Below are positions 57,358-64,000 of a stretch of 64,000 nt of DNA, in pieces. Each line of letters opens with the position of its first letter. The stretch's first letter is position 1. Below the pieces are notes generated by a model. That model was given only the letters and a program-made list of their open reading frames with translations. It was not told where the DNA came from and did no database searches. The DNA lies in contig JAGXRT010000032.1 of assembly GCA_018335575.1 (NCBI GenBank), forward strand, positions 1-64,000. Reading direction: 5' to 3'. Made by a program: the position numbers and the translations under genes. Origin of the DNA: Bacteroidota bacterium. GTDB taxonomy: Bacteria > Bacteroidota > Bacteroidia > Flavobacteriales > Flavobacteriaceae.

Positions 57358-58061
57358 TAGTATTTCAAGATCTTAAGAAAAATTTTGGCAAATTTGAAGT
57401 ATTAAAAACTATAAACCTTAAGATAAATGAAGGTGGTATTTTTGCGATATTAGGCCCTAACGGATCAGGCAAAACAACCTTAATAAAATCGCTATTAGGG
57501 ATGGTTATACCCCAAAATGGAACCATTACCATAAACAACCAACAAGTAATTCATAAATGGAATTATAGGGATAAAGTTGATTATTTACCTCAAATTGCCA
57601 ACTTTCCATCTAACTTAAAAGTGATAGAATTAATCAATATGGTTAAGGATATCAGAGGTAGAAAATGTAGAGACCAAGAATTAATAAACTTGTTTAGAAT
57701 TACACCCTTTTTAAATAAGAAATTAGGAACATTATCTGGAGGCACCAAACAACGTGTAAATTTAGTTTTAACCTTTATGTTTGACAGCCCCTTAATTATT
57801 TTAGATGAGCCAACCTCTGGTTTAGACCCCGTAGCTTTAATTACCTTAAAAGAACTTATTATTAATGAAAAGGCAAAAGGCAAAACCATCATTATAACAT
57901 CACATATTATGAGTTTTGTTGAAGAACTTTCTGATGAGGTTGTATTTATTTTAGATGGTGAGATTTATTTCCAAGGATCAGTGTCCAAATTAAAAGAACA
58001 AACCAAGCAATCTAGTTTTGAGTATGCTATTGCTTCAATTTTAAAAGAACAGTATGTTTAA
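57354..58061 (+). CDS. nosF: NosF ABC transporter ATPase
   Basis: 235 aa. Walker A GPNGSGKTTLI, Q-loop in YLPQIANFP, signature LSGGTKQRVNL, Walker B PLIILDEPTSGLDP, and switch His in IITSHIMSF. It energises the NosFY complex that supplies sulfur for the CuZ site of NosZ. ATGA overlap with nosD and 8-nt overlap with nosY, so nosDFY are translationally coupled. Confidence 0.97.
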   Translation: MIVFQDLKKNFGKFEVLKTINLKINEGGIFAILGPNGSGKTTLIKSLLGMVIPQNGTITINNQQVIHKWNYRDKVDYLPQIANFPSNLKVIELINMVKDIRGRKCRDQELINLFRITPFLNKKLGTLSGGTKQRVNLVLTFMFDSPLIILDEPTSGLDPVALITLKELIINEKAKGKTIIITSHIMSFVEELSDEVVFILDGEIYFQGSVSKLKEQTKQSSFEYAIASILKEQYV

Positions 58062-58836
58062 AATATTAAAATACAGCATTTTCGACTTGTTAAGAAGCAG
58101 GTGGAGTTTTATTTACTTAGTGTTTTACCTTTTATTAGGTTCGGTTTTATTATTATTAAACAGTAATTTATCAAATGCAATTATTACGTTATTAAATGTA
58201 GTAACAGTATTGGTGCCGCTAATAGGAACCATATTTGGTATCATGTATTATTACGATTCTAAAGAATTTACTGAATTGTTATTAGCGCAACCAATTAAAC
58301 GTTCAAACATATTTCTTGGGCAGTATTTTGGAGTGGCCATTTCGTTGTCGCTAAGTTTGATTATTGGTTTAGGTATACCCTTTTTGTTTTACGGTTTAGT
58401 AATTTCTGAAAAGGTTTTTGAATTTATTTCGCTCATAATAGTAGGTACTTTTTTAACTTTCATCTTTACAGCCATTTCTTTTTTTATTGCGCTATCATTT
58501 GATAATAAAATTAAAGGTTTCAGTGTTGCTATACTAATGTGGTTACTGCTTGCAGTAATTTATGACGGAATATTTCTTATATCGTTGGTTTATTTTGAAC
58601 AGTATCCCTTGGATGTTTTTTCGTTAACAGCAGTAATGTTAAATCCGATTGATTTGGGAAGAACATTAATGTTGTTAAAACTCGATATTTCGGCCCTGTT
58701 AGGGTATACTGGAGCTATTTTTAAAAAGTTTTTTGGCACTAATTTAGGTAGTACTATTTCTTTTATTGTTTTAATTATTTGGTCATTAATCCCTATTTTA
58801 GGAATTGTATGGAAATCCAATAAAAAAGACTTCTAA
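58054..58836 (+). CDS. nosY: NosY ABC transporter permease
   Basis: 260 aa with six membrane helices (e.g. FIYLVFYLLLGSVLLLL, IGLGIPFLFYGLVI, LIIVGTFLTFIFTAISFFIAL, TISFIVLIIWSLIPILGIVW) and the ABC-2 permease segment MYYYDSKEFTELLLAQPIKRSNIFLGQY. Partner of NosF. It ends exactly where the convergent marC gene ends (no spacer), so no terminator fits between them. Confidence 0.94.
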   Translation: MFKILKYSIFDLLRSRWSFIYLVFYLLLGSVLLLLNSNLSNAIITLLNVVTVLVPLIGTIFGIMYYYDSKEFTELLLAQPIKRSNIFLGQYFGVAISLSLSLIIGLGIPFLFYGLVISEKVFEFISLIIVGTFLTFIFTAISFFIALSFDNKIKGFSVAILMWLLLAVIYDGIFLISLVYFEQYPLDVFSLTAVMLNPIDLGRTLMLLKLDISALLGYTGAIFKKFFGTNLGSTISFIVLIIWSLIPILGIVWKSNKKDF

Positions 58837-59454
58837 TTATTTTAACAATAAAATAACGGTTGATAAAATATATTCAACCCCAATAGCAATTACAATAAAT
58901 CCGATGATTCTTGAAAGCGCATTAATACCATTTGGACCTAAAGCTTTTATAATTAGATTAGAACTTCTTAAAGTGATATAAATTAGAACTGAAATTACCA
59001 AAATTGCTGCAGTTAATATTCCGCGCTCCAATACTTGAGTATATTCTTGATGATAAGTTATAAGTAGAGAAATAGTTCCAGGTCCGGCTAACATGGGTAT
59101 TGCTAGGGGAGTTAATGACACTTCGTCACGTTCCATAGCTGCATTTTTATTCTTTTCATTCATCCCTTTGTGTTGAGAAAATTTACCCGTTAACAAGGCA
59201 AAACCTGAGGAAGCAATGATTAATCCACCTGCAATTTTTAAGGAGTTTAAACTGATACCGAAAAACAACAAGATAAACTTTCCTAAATAGAAGGATATTA
59301 ACAAGATAATAAGAACATTGATGGCTGTTGCCAAGGCAATTTTATTAATTTCTTTTTTTGTTTTTTCTTTTGTTAATCCTACAAAAATAGGAACAGTTCC
59401 TAGCGGATTAATAACAGAAAATATAGCAGCAAGCGCAATAAGAAATAAACTCAT
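58837..59454 (-). CDS. MarC-family integral membrane protein
   Basis: 205 aa, six predicted membrane helices. MarC/UPF0056 signatures are FSVINPLGTVPIFVGLTKEKTKKE at the N-terminus and LTPLAIPMLAGPGTISLLI in the middle. The family was once linked to multiple antibiotic resistance, but no transport function is established. It has its own TACCTTTG promoter element and is convergent with the nos operon. Confidence 0.9.
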   Translation of the reverse strand: MSLFLIALAAIFSVINPLGTVPIFVGLTKEKTKKEINKIALATAINVLIILLISFYLGKFILLFFGISLNSLKIAGGLIIASSGFALLTGKFSQHKGMNEKNKNAAMERDEVSLTPLAIPMLAGPGTISLLITYHQEYTQVLERGILTAAILVISVLIYITLRSSNLIIKALGPNGINALSRIIGFIVIAIGVEYILSTVILLLK

Positions 59455-59468
59455 TTAATTTTTTTTTA

Positions 59469-59476
59469 CAAAGGTA
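59469..59476 (-). promoter_or_regulatory. -7 promoter element of marC-type gene
   Basis: TACCTTTG on the - strand matches TAnnTTTG and ends 14 nt before the ATG at 59454. Confidence 0.45.
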
Positions 59477-59518
59477 CTTATATAATAATCGAATAATCGC
59501 AGTAATTATAAGTTGTTT

Positions 59519-61582
59519 TTATAAATCAATTTTTTTTAATAATAGCTCTAAAATATTTATGGCAGCAGTACTTATTTTAGTGCCTGGTCCAAAAATTCCG
59601 GAAACACCTGCATTAAATAAAAAATCATAATCCTGACTAGGTATAACGCCTCCTGCAATTACTAATATATCACCTCTTCCGTATTCATTTAACGCATTTA
59701 TAACCTGTGGTATTAAAGTTTTATGTCCAGCAGCTAATGATGATACTCCTAAAACGTGTACATCATTTTCCATAGCGTGTTTAGCAACCTCTTTAGGAGT
59801 TTGGAATAAAGGGCCAATGTCAACATCAAAACCTAAATCAGCAAAACTAGTTGCAACTACTTTTGCCCCTCTATCGTGTCCATCTTGCCCCATTTTAGCT
59901 ACCAATATTCGGGGTCTTCTCCCATCTAAGTCGGCAAATTTATTGGCTAAATCTACTGCCTTTTTAAACTCGTTATGGTCTTTAATGTTTTTAGAATACA
60001 CGCCTGAAATGGATTTTATAGTAGCTTGATAACGGCCAAATACTTTTTCTAGAGCTTCAGAAATTTCTCCCAATGTGGCTCGTTCTCGTGCTGCAATTAC
60101 AGCCAAATCTAATAAATTTCCTTCACCTGATTGTGCGCAAAAGGTTAAATTAGCTAGAGCCAAGGCTACTTTTTGAGAATTTCGGGACGATTTTAACGCT
60201 TCTAATCGTTTTATTTGGCTTTCTCTAACAGCATTATTATCAACTTCTAAGATGCTTAACGGCTCTTCTTCTTTAAGTTGATAAGCATTTACACCTACTA
60301 TAATGTCTTGTTCACTATCTATCAGAGCTTGTTTTTTAGCTGATGCTTCTTCGATTCGAATTTTAGGTATACCAGCTTCAATCGCTTTAGTCATGCCTCC
60401 TAATTGTTCAACTTCCTGAATTAAATTCCAGGCATGTTGTGCAATTTTTTCTGTTAGATCTTCCACGTATGAAGAACCTCCCCAAGGATCAACAGTCGCT
60501 GTTATACCCGTTTCCAGTTGCAAGTAAAGTTGGGTATTTCTGGCAATTCTTGCAGAAAAATCGGTTGGCAATGCAATAGCTTCATCCAAGGCATTGGTAT
60601 GTAAACTTTGAGTACCTCCAAGTGCAGCAGCCATGGCTTCAATAGTTGTTCGTGCAACATTGTTAAAAGGGTCTTGTTCGGTTAAACTCCAGCCACTGGT
60701 TTGACAATGGGTCCTTAACGACATTGATTGTGGTTTTTTAGGATTAAATTGTGATACAATTTTAGCCCAAAGCATTCTACCGGCTCTAAGTTTTGCTATT
60801 TCATTAAAGTGATTCATCCCTATGGCCCAAAAAAACGATAGTCTAGGTGCAAAATCATCGATATCTAATCCAGATGCTAAACCAGTTCTTAAATATTCTA
60901 ATCCATTGGCTAAGGTATAGGCAAGTTCAATTTCCGGTGTTGCGCCTGCTTCTTGCATGTGGTAACCAGAAATAGAGATTGAATTAAATTTTGGCATGTG
61001 TTTACTGGTATATGCAAATATATCAGCTATAATTTTCATCGATGGAGTAGGTGGGTAAATATAAGTATTACGAACCATAAACTCCTTTAATATATCATTC
61101 TGTATAGTGCCCGTTAACTGGTTTCTAGCAACCCCTTGTTCTTCTGCTGCTACTATATAAAACGCCATGATGGGTAAAACGGCTCCATTCATAGTCATTG
61201 AAACCGACATTTGATCCAATGGAATATTGTCAAACAATACCTTCATATCTTCAATTGAATCGATGGCAACGCCTGCTTTTCCAACATCACCCTGTACGCG
61301 TTCCTGATCAGAATCATAACCGCGATGTGTTGCTAAATCAAAAGCTATAGACAATCCTTTTTGTCCGGCAGCTAAATTGCGTCTGTAAAATGCGTTGCTT
61401 TCTTCGGCAGTTGAAAATCCGGCATATTGTCTAACAGTCCAGGGTTTATTAACATACATGCTTGCGTACGGACCTCTTAAAAAAGGGGGAATACCAGCTA
61501 CAAAATTCTCGTGTTTAAAATTAGTATTTTGTTGCTGCTCAGATTTAACGGTAAGTTTTGATAGGTCTTTACGCTTTTTCAT
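59519..61582 (-). CDS. mutB: methylmalonyl-CoA mutase large (catalytic) subunit
   Basis: 687 aa. Adenosylcobalamin-dependent isomerisation of methylmalonyl-CoA and succinyl-CoA, used in propionate and branched-chain or odd-chain catabolism. The N-terminal TIM barrel contains [42 protein letters not shown] and the substrate region [15 protein letters not shown]. The C-terminal B12 domain has the cobalt-ligand motif D567-G-H569-DRG and [21 protein letters not shown]. Length is slightly below the typical 710-720 aa. Overlaps the small-subunit gene by 14 nt. Confidence 0.97.
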   Translation of the reverse strand: MKKRKDLSKLTVKSEQQQNTNFKHENFVAGIPPFLRGPYASMYVNKPWTVRQYAGFSTAEESNAFYRRNLAAGQKGLSIAFDLATHRGYDSDQERVQGDVGKAGVAIDSIEDMKVLFDNIPLDQMSVSMTMNGAVLPIMAFYIVAAEEQGVARNQLTGTIQNDILKEFMVRNTYIYPPTPSMKIIADIFAYTSKHMPKFNSISISGYHMQEAGATPEIELAYTLANGLEYLRTGLASGLDIDDFAPRLSFFWAIGMNHFNEIAKLRAGRMLWAKIVSQFNPKKPQSMSLRTHCQTSGWSLTEQDPFNNVARTTIEAMAAALGGTQSLHTNALDEAIALPTDFSARIARNTQLYLQLETGITATVDPWGGSSYVEDLTEKIAQHAWNLIQEVEQLGGMTKAIEAGIPKIRIEEASAKKQALIDSEQDIIVGVNAYQLKEEEPLSILEVDNNAVRESQIKRLEALKSSRNSQKVALALANLTFCAQSGEGNLLDLAVIAARERATLGEISEALEKVFGRYQATIKSISGVYSKNIKDHNEFKKAVDLANKFADLDGRRPRILVAKMGQDGHDRGAKVVATSFADLGFDVDIGPLFQTPKEVAKHAMENDVHVLGVSSLAAGHKTLIPQVINALNEYGRGDILVIAGGVIPSQDYDFLFNAGVSGIFGPGTKISTAAINILELLLKKIDL

Positions 61583-62936
61583 GACTTAATCTGTTTTGTT
61601 CATAAGATTCTGAAAGACGATGTGGTATTATTGTTGGAAGCAAAGTTTTCCTTGATTTTTTACGTAAAAACGGATAAATTTCAACGGCTGCTTTCATATG
61701 GTCTTGTGGATTTGGGTATTTGTTAGTACCCAGTAAAATTATCTCATTAGCGTTAAATAATTCCTGTTCTTTTTTGGCGCTTTCTTGAATTTTTCGTTGG
61801 ATAATTCCATCTTTTAGTTGGTTTAAAAATCCGCCACCTTTTTCAATTTCTTTAAATAACGTTAATGCTTTTTCTGCTAATTGCTTGGTTAAGGTTTCGA
61901 TATAATAGCTGTTTTCAGCAATCGTATCAGCTTTTTTAAAATTACTTTCTTCTTTTAAAATTAAGAGTTGATTGCGAGCAATACGCTCTCCAAACTCGTT
62001 TCTATGCTTGTAAATTCGATCGTATGAAACATTAGAAATAGTTGTTATGCCCCCTAAAACTGCACTCATACATTCTGTAGTGGCACGCAACAAATTAGTA
62101 TTGTAATCGAATAAAGTTTTATTTCTAAGAGTAGGCTCGGCAAATATTATAGCAGGTGCAGTTGTTTGATACTCTTTTAATAATATATCCCACAAATACC
62201 TGAATGCTCTTAATTTGGCAATTTCCATAAAATAATGACTTCCAATTGCAAATTGAAATTGAACTTTCGACGCAACAGCAGCTCCAAAATGATTTAAATA
62301 TTCATTGGCATGGGCTAAAGCATAAGCAATTTGTTGTACGTTATTGGCACCAGCATTTTGATATAACGAAGCGTTTACACCTATGAGACAGTTGTTTTTA
62401 GAAGAAATGTCATACAACTTATTAAGAATTTCATGGTCTTTTTTTAGGTTGAAAAACCAATTTCCTGTTGCTGCTAAATTTCCTATTATATCGATATTAA
62501 AATAAGTTTTTTGTTCAATTAAAAAGTGATGCAAAGTTGATATATAATTTTCATCTAAAAATTCAAATTGAAAATGAAGTTCTGCTGTTGGGAATTGATC
62601 AATAACAGATTGAAGTAACAATTTATTGTTAATAGCTTTTGGGATAATGAAATTGATAGACTGAGCTCCTCGTACTAAAGCATCAATTGCCAATGCTGAT
62701 GCTTTTTTTTCATCAGACACATAGATTGTTTGGCAAATTAAGAAATCACTGTTTAAATTGGGAATGGTTAGTTTCTCATAATCATCCGAATGGTAAAATG
62801 GTCGAATGGTAATGCCTTCCAATGTTTTGGTTAACAAGGTTTTATTATAATCGGCGCCTTTTAAATCAAACTGAATTTTTTGCTTCCATTGCGATGCACT
62901 TACGGCATCAAATTCTTGAAATAAGAATGAATCCAT
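61569..62936 (-). CDS. mutA: methylmalonyl-CoA mutase small subunit
   Basis: 455 aa. A catalytically inactive TIM-barrel homologue of the large subunit that lacks the B12-binding domain. Visible are the N-terminal [44 protein letters not shown] and the internal [24 protein letters not shown] ... [19 protein letters not shown], parallel to motifs of MutB. The usual C-terminal DxHxxG motif is absent, as expected for this subunit. It starts 5 nt after the ftsB-like gene, within one operon. Confidence 0.95.
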   Translation of the reverse strand: MDSFLFQEFDAVSASQWKQKIQFDLKGADYNKTLLTKTLEGITIRPFYHSDDYEKLTIPNLNSDFLICQTIYVSDEKKASALAIDALVRGAQSINFIIPKAINNKLLLQSVIDQFPTAELHFQFEFLDENYISTLHHFLIEQKTYFNIDIIGNLAATGNWFFNLKKDHEILNKLYDISSKNNCLIGVNASLYQNAGANNVQQIAYALAHANEYLNHFGAAVASKVQFQFAIGSHYFMEIAKLRAFRYLWDILLKEYQTTAPAIIFAEPTLRNKTLFDYNTNLLRATTECMSAVLGGITTISNVSYDRIYKHRNEFGERIARNQLLILKEESNFKKADTIAENSYYIETLTKQLAEKALTLFKEIEKGGGFLNQLKDGIIQRKIQESAKKEQELFNANEIILLGTNKYPNPQDHMKAAVEIYPFLRKKSRKTLLPTIIPHRLSESYEQNRLSHEKA

Positions 62937-62941
62937 AGTAC

Positions 62942-63256
62942 TTATTTTATGGTATCGTATTCAATTAAATATAGATCTTCGTTTTCTTTTTTCATTTTAT
63001 ACTGCTCACGGGCATATTTCTCAAGTTTTTTATTGTTTTTTAAATCTTCAATAACTTGTTTGTCCTGTTTTATTTCTTTGGTATAAAATTCTTTATTTGA
63101 TTCTAATTTTTCAATTTCTTTGTTGAGCATTTGATGCGTTTCATACGAGTTTTGATCAAAGAAAAGCATCCAAACAGCAAATCCTACTGTTATTAAAAAG
63201 TATTTATTGGTTATAAACCTAACAATTTTTTTATCTTTAAATTGTTTGTAAGTCAT
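62942..63256 (-). CDS. FtsB/DivIC-family septum-formation protein
   Basis: 104 aa. Short basic cytoplasmic tail (MTYKQFKDKKIVRFITNK), one membrane helix (YFLITVGFAVWMLFFD), and a periplasmic coiled coil (HQMLNKEIEKLESNKEFYTKEIKQDKQVIEDLKNNKKLEKYAREQYKMKKENEDLYLIEYD). The YAREQYKMKKENED segment is the FtsB/DivIC C-terminal signature. It helps assemble the divisome. It lies 4 nt after udk and 5 nt before mutA, an operon of functionally mixed genes. Confidence 0.92.
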   Translation of the reverse strand: MTYKQFKDKKIVRFITNKYFLITVGFAVWMLFFDQNSYETHQMLNKEIEKLESNKEFYTKEIKQDKQVIEDLKNNKKLEKYAREQYKMKKENEDLYLIEYDTIK

Positions 63257-63260
63257 AGAT

Positions 63261-63866
63261 TTACAATCTGTTACTTATTACAGTGCGTACAATATCAATT
63301 GCAACTGTGTTATACCTGTCATTCGGAATAATGATATCAGCATAGGTTTTAGAAGGTTCTATAAATTGCTGATGCATCGGTTTTAGTGTGCTTTGATACC
63401 TGCCAAGAACTTCGTTAATGTCCCTGCCGCGTTCTTCGATATCGCGTCTAACACGTCTAATGAGACGTTCATCAGCATCAGCATGTACAAATACTTTAAT
63501 ATCAAACAAATCGCGAAGAGGTTTACTGTTAAAAATAAGAATTCCTTCTACAATTATTACATTGCGTGGATGTGTTTTATGCGTGTCTTTGGTTCTATTG
63601 TGAGCAATAAACGAATATACGGGTTGTTCAATAACATTTCCTTTTTTAAGTTCTGAAACATGTTCTACCAATAGGTCAAAGTCAATTGCATTGGGATGAT
63701 CGAAATTTATTTTTGTTCGATCTTCAAACGATAAATCAACGGTTTCTTTATAATATGAATCTTGAGAAATAACACAAACCTCATCGGGAGGTAGTTCATG
63801 AAGTATCTGATTTACAACTGTTGTTTTACCGCTACCGGTTCCTCCAGCAATTCCAATGATAAGCAT
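63261..63866 (-). CDS. udk: uridine kinase
   Basis: 201 aa, phosphorylates uridine and cytidine in pyrimidine salvage. P-loop GIAGGTGSGKTTVVNQIL, SQDSYYKE, NFDHPNAIDFDLLVEHV, the lid segment RDIEERGRDINEVLGRYQSTLKPMHQQFIEPSKTYADIIIP. First gene of a - strand operon with the ftsB-like gene, mutA and mutB; the preceding TAAATTTG is its likely promoter. Confidence 0.98.
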   Translation of the reverse strand: MLIIGIAGGTGSGKTTVVNQILHELPPDEVCVISQDSYYKETVDLSFEDRTKINFDHPNAIDFDLLVEHVSELKKGNVIEQPVYSFIAHNRTKDTHKTHPRNVIIVEGILIFNSKPLRDLFDIKVFVHADADERLIRRVRRDIEERGRDINEVLGRYQSTLKPMHQQFIEPSKTYADIIIPNDRYNTVAIDIVRTVISNRL

Positions 63867-63889
63867 AAATACTATTTTTAAATACTTTA

Positions 63890-63897
63890 CAAATTTA
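63890..63897 (-). promoter_or_regulatory. -7 promoter element of the udk-ftsB-like-mutAB operon
   Basis: TAAATTTG on the - strand, a perfect TAnnTTTG match, 23 nt before the udk ATG. Confidence 0.5.
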
Positions 63898-63931
63898 GGA
63901 AAAATACTGAGCTATTGTAGTTAAAACAAAA

Positions 63932-63957
63932 AAAGCCTTCTGGATTAGAAGACTTTT
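63932..63957 (-). terminator. terminator of the tRNA transcript
   Basis: Read on the - strand: AAAGTCTTCT-AATCC-AGAAGGCTTT with one G-U pair and a long T-run, just after the tRNA 3' end. Confidence 0.85.
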
Positions 63958-63964
63958 ATTACAG

Positions 63965-64000
63965 AGCCGATAGAGGGGCTCGAACCCACGACCTGCTGAT
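63965..64000 (-). tRNA. partial tRNA, probably tRNA-Thr(UGU), cut by the window edge
   Basis: On the - strand: ATCAG (3' anticodon-stem strand), variable loop, T-arm GTGGGTTCGAGCCCCTC, acceptor TATCGGC and discriminator T. CCA is not encoded. The sequence resembles Bacteroidetes tRNA-Thr (acceptor partner GCCGATA, stem CTGAT...ATCAG), but the anticodon lies outside the window, so the amino acid is inferred. Confidence 0.8.

Noticed and set aside
51950-58836. Search for nosR, nosG/H or nosC genes completing the cluster
   Set aside because: No additional ORF fits. All frames between the named genes are accounted for, so these are absent from this window.

Overview
This is an AT-rich chromosomal window from a member of the Bacteroidetes, most likely the Flavobacteriaceae. 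The evidence is three SusC/SusD (RagA/RagB) outer-membrane uptake pairs, carboxypeptidase-regulatory-like N-termini on the SusC proteins, many start regions without a strong Shine-Dalgarno sequence, and repeated promoter-like TAnnTTTG elements upstream of genes. The content suggests a facultatively respiring heterotroph that can reduce nitrous oxide and degrade peptides and amino acids.

Layout. (1) 1-9.9 kb: two tandem SusC/SusD operons on the + strand, each closed by an identical UUCG-tetraloop terminator. (2) 10-11.8 kb: an HU-like DNA-binding protein behind an array of TTGTACAA palindromes, a MORN-repeat protein, and a 5'-truncated gene remnant. (3) 11.9-16.5 kb: a third SusC/SusD pair on the - strand. 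(4) 16.7-18.5 kb: a BamA/TamA-like outer-membrane protein, divergent from the ribosomal operon. (5) 18.5-35.5 kb: one long str-S10-spc-alpha ribosomal protein run (rpsL to rplQ, with fusA, secY, infA and rpoA), including rpmD and rpmJ, which the ORF track missed. (6) 35.5-45.7 kb: housekeeping genes (carA, eno, gltA, an arginase-family gene overlapping a CtlX-like gene, a DUF1796-type gene, guaA, and a LysM/periplasmic-binding fusion). (7) 45.8-46.4 kb: relics that look like the start of hydG and most of a NuoE/HydC-type subunit, i.e. a decayed [FeFe]-hydrogenase locus. (8) 46.5-51.8 kb: a small TPR membrane protein, a fused ResB-CcsA cytochrome c maturation protein, and tryptophanase. (9) 51.9-58.8 kb: a clade II-type nitrous oxide reductase cluster (fasciclin lipoprotein, cytochrome c lipoprotein, nosZ, a four-helix membrane protein, nosL, nosD, nosF, nosY). 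(10) 58.8-64 kb: marC, an apparent udk-ftsB-like-mutA-mutB operon on the - strand, and a partial tRNA (probably Thr) at the right edge.

How it fits together. CcsBA would assemble the c-type cytochromes that feed NosZ. The cytochrome c lipoprotein is the obvious electron donor. NosL delivers copper and NosDFY helps mature the copper centre. NosZ itself appears to carry a lipobox, so the whole terminal reductase module may be membrane-tethered. Arginase plus CtlX, tryptophanase and methylmalonyl-CoA mutase point to amino-acid and propionate catabolism, fed by the SusCD importers. The less expected signals are non-coding: candidate ribosomal-protein leader structures in the rpsJ-rplC, rpsN-rpsH and rpsK-rpsD gaps, a phased palindrome array upstream of the HU-like gene, and a dyad plus terminator inside the nos cluster. 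No CRISPR array, insertion sequence, prophage or known defence system was seen.
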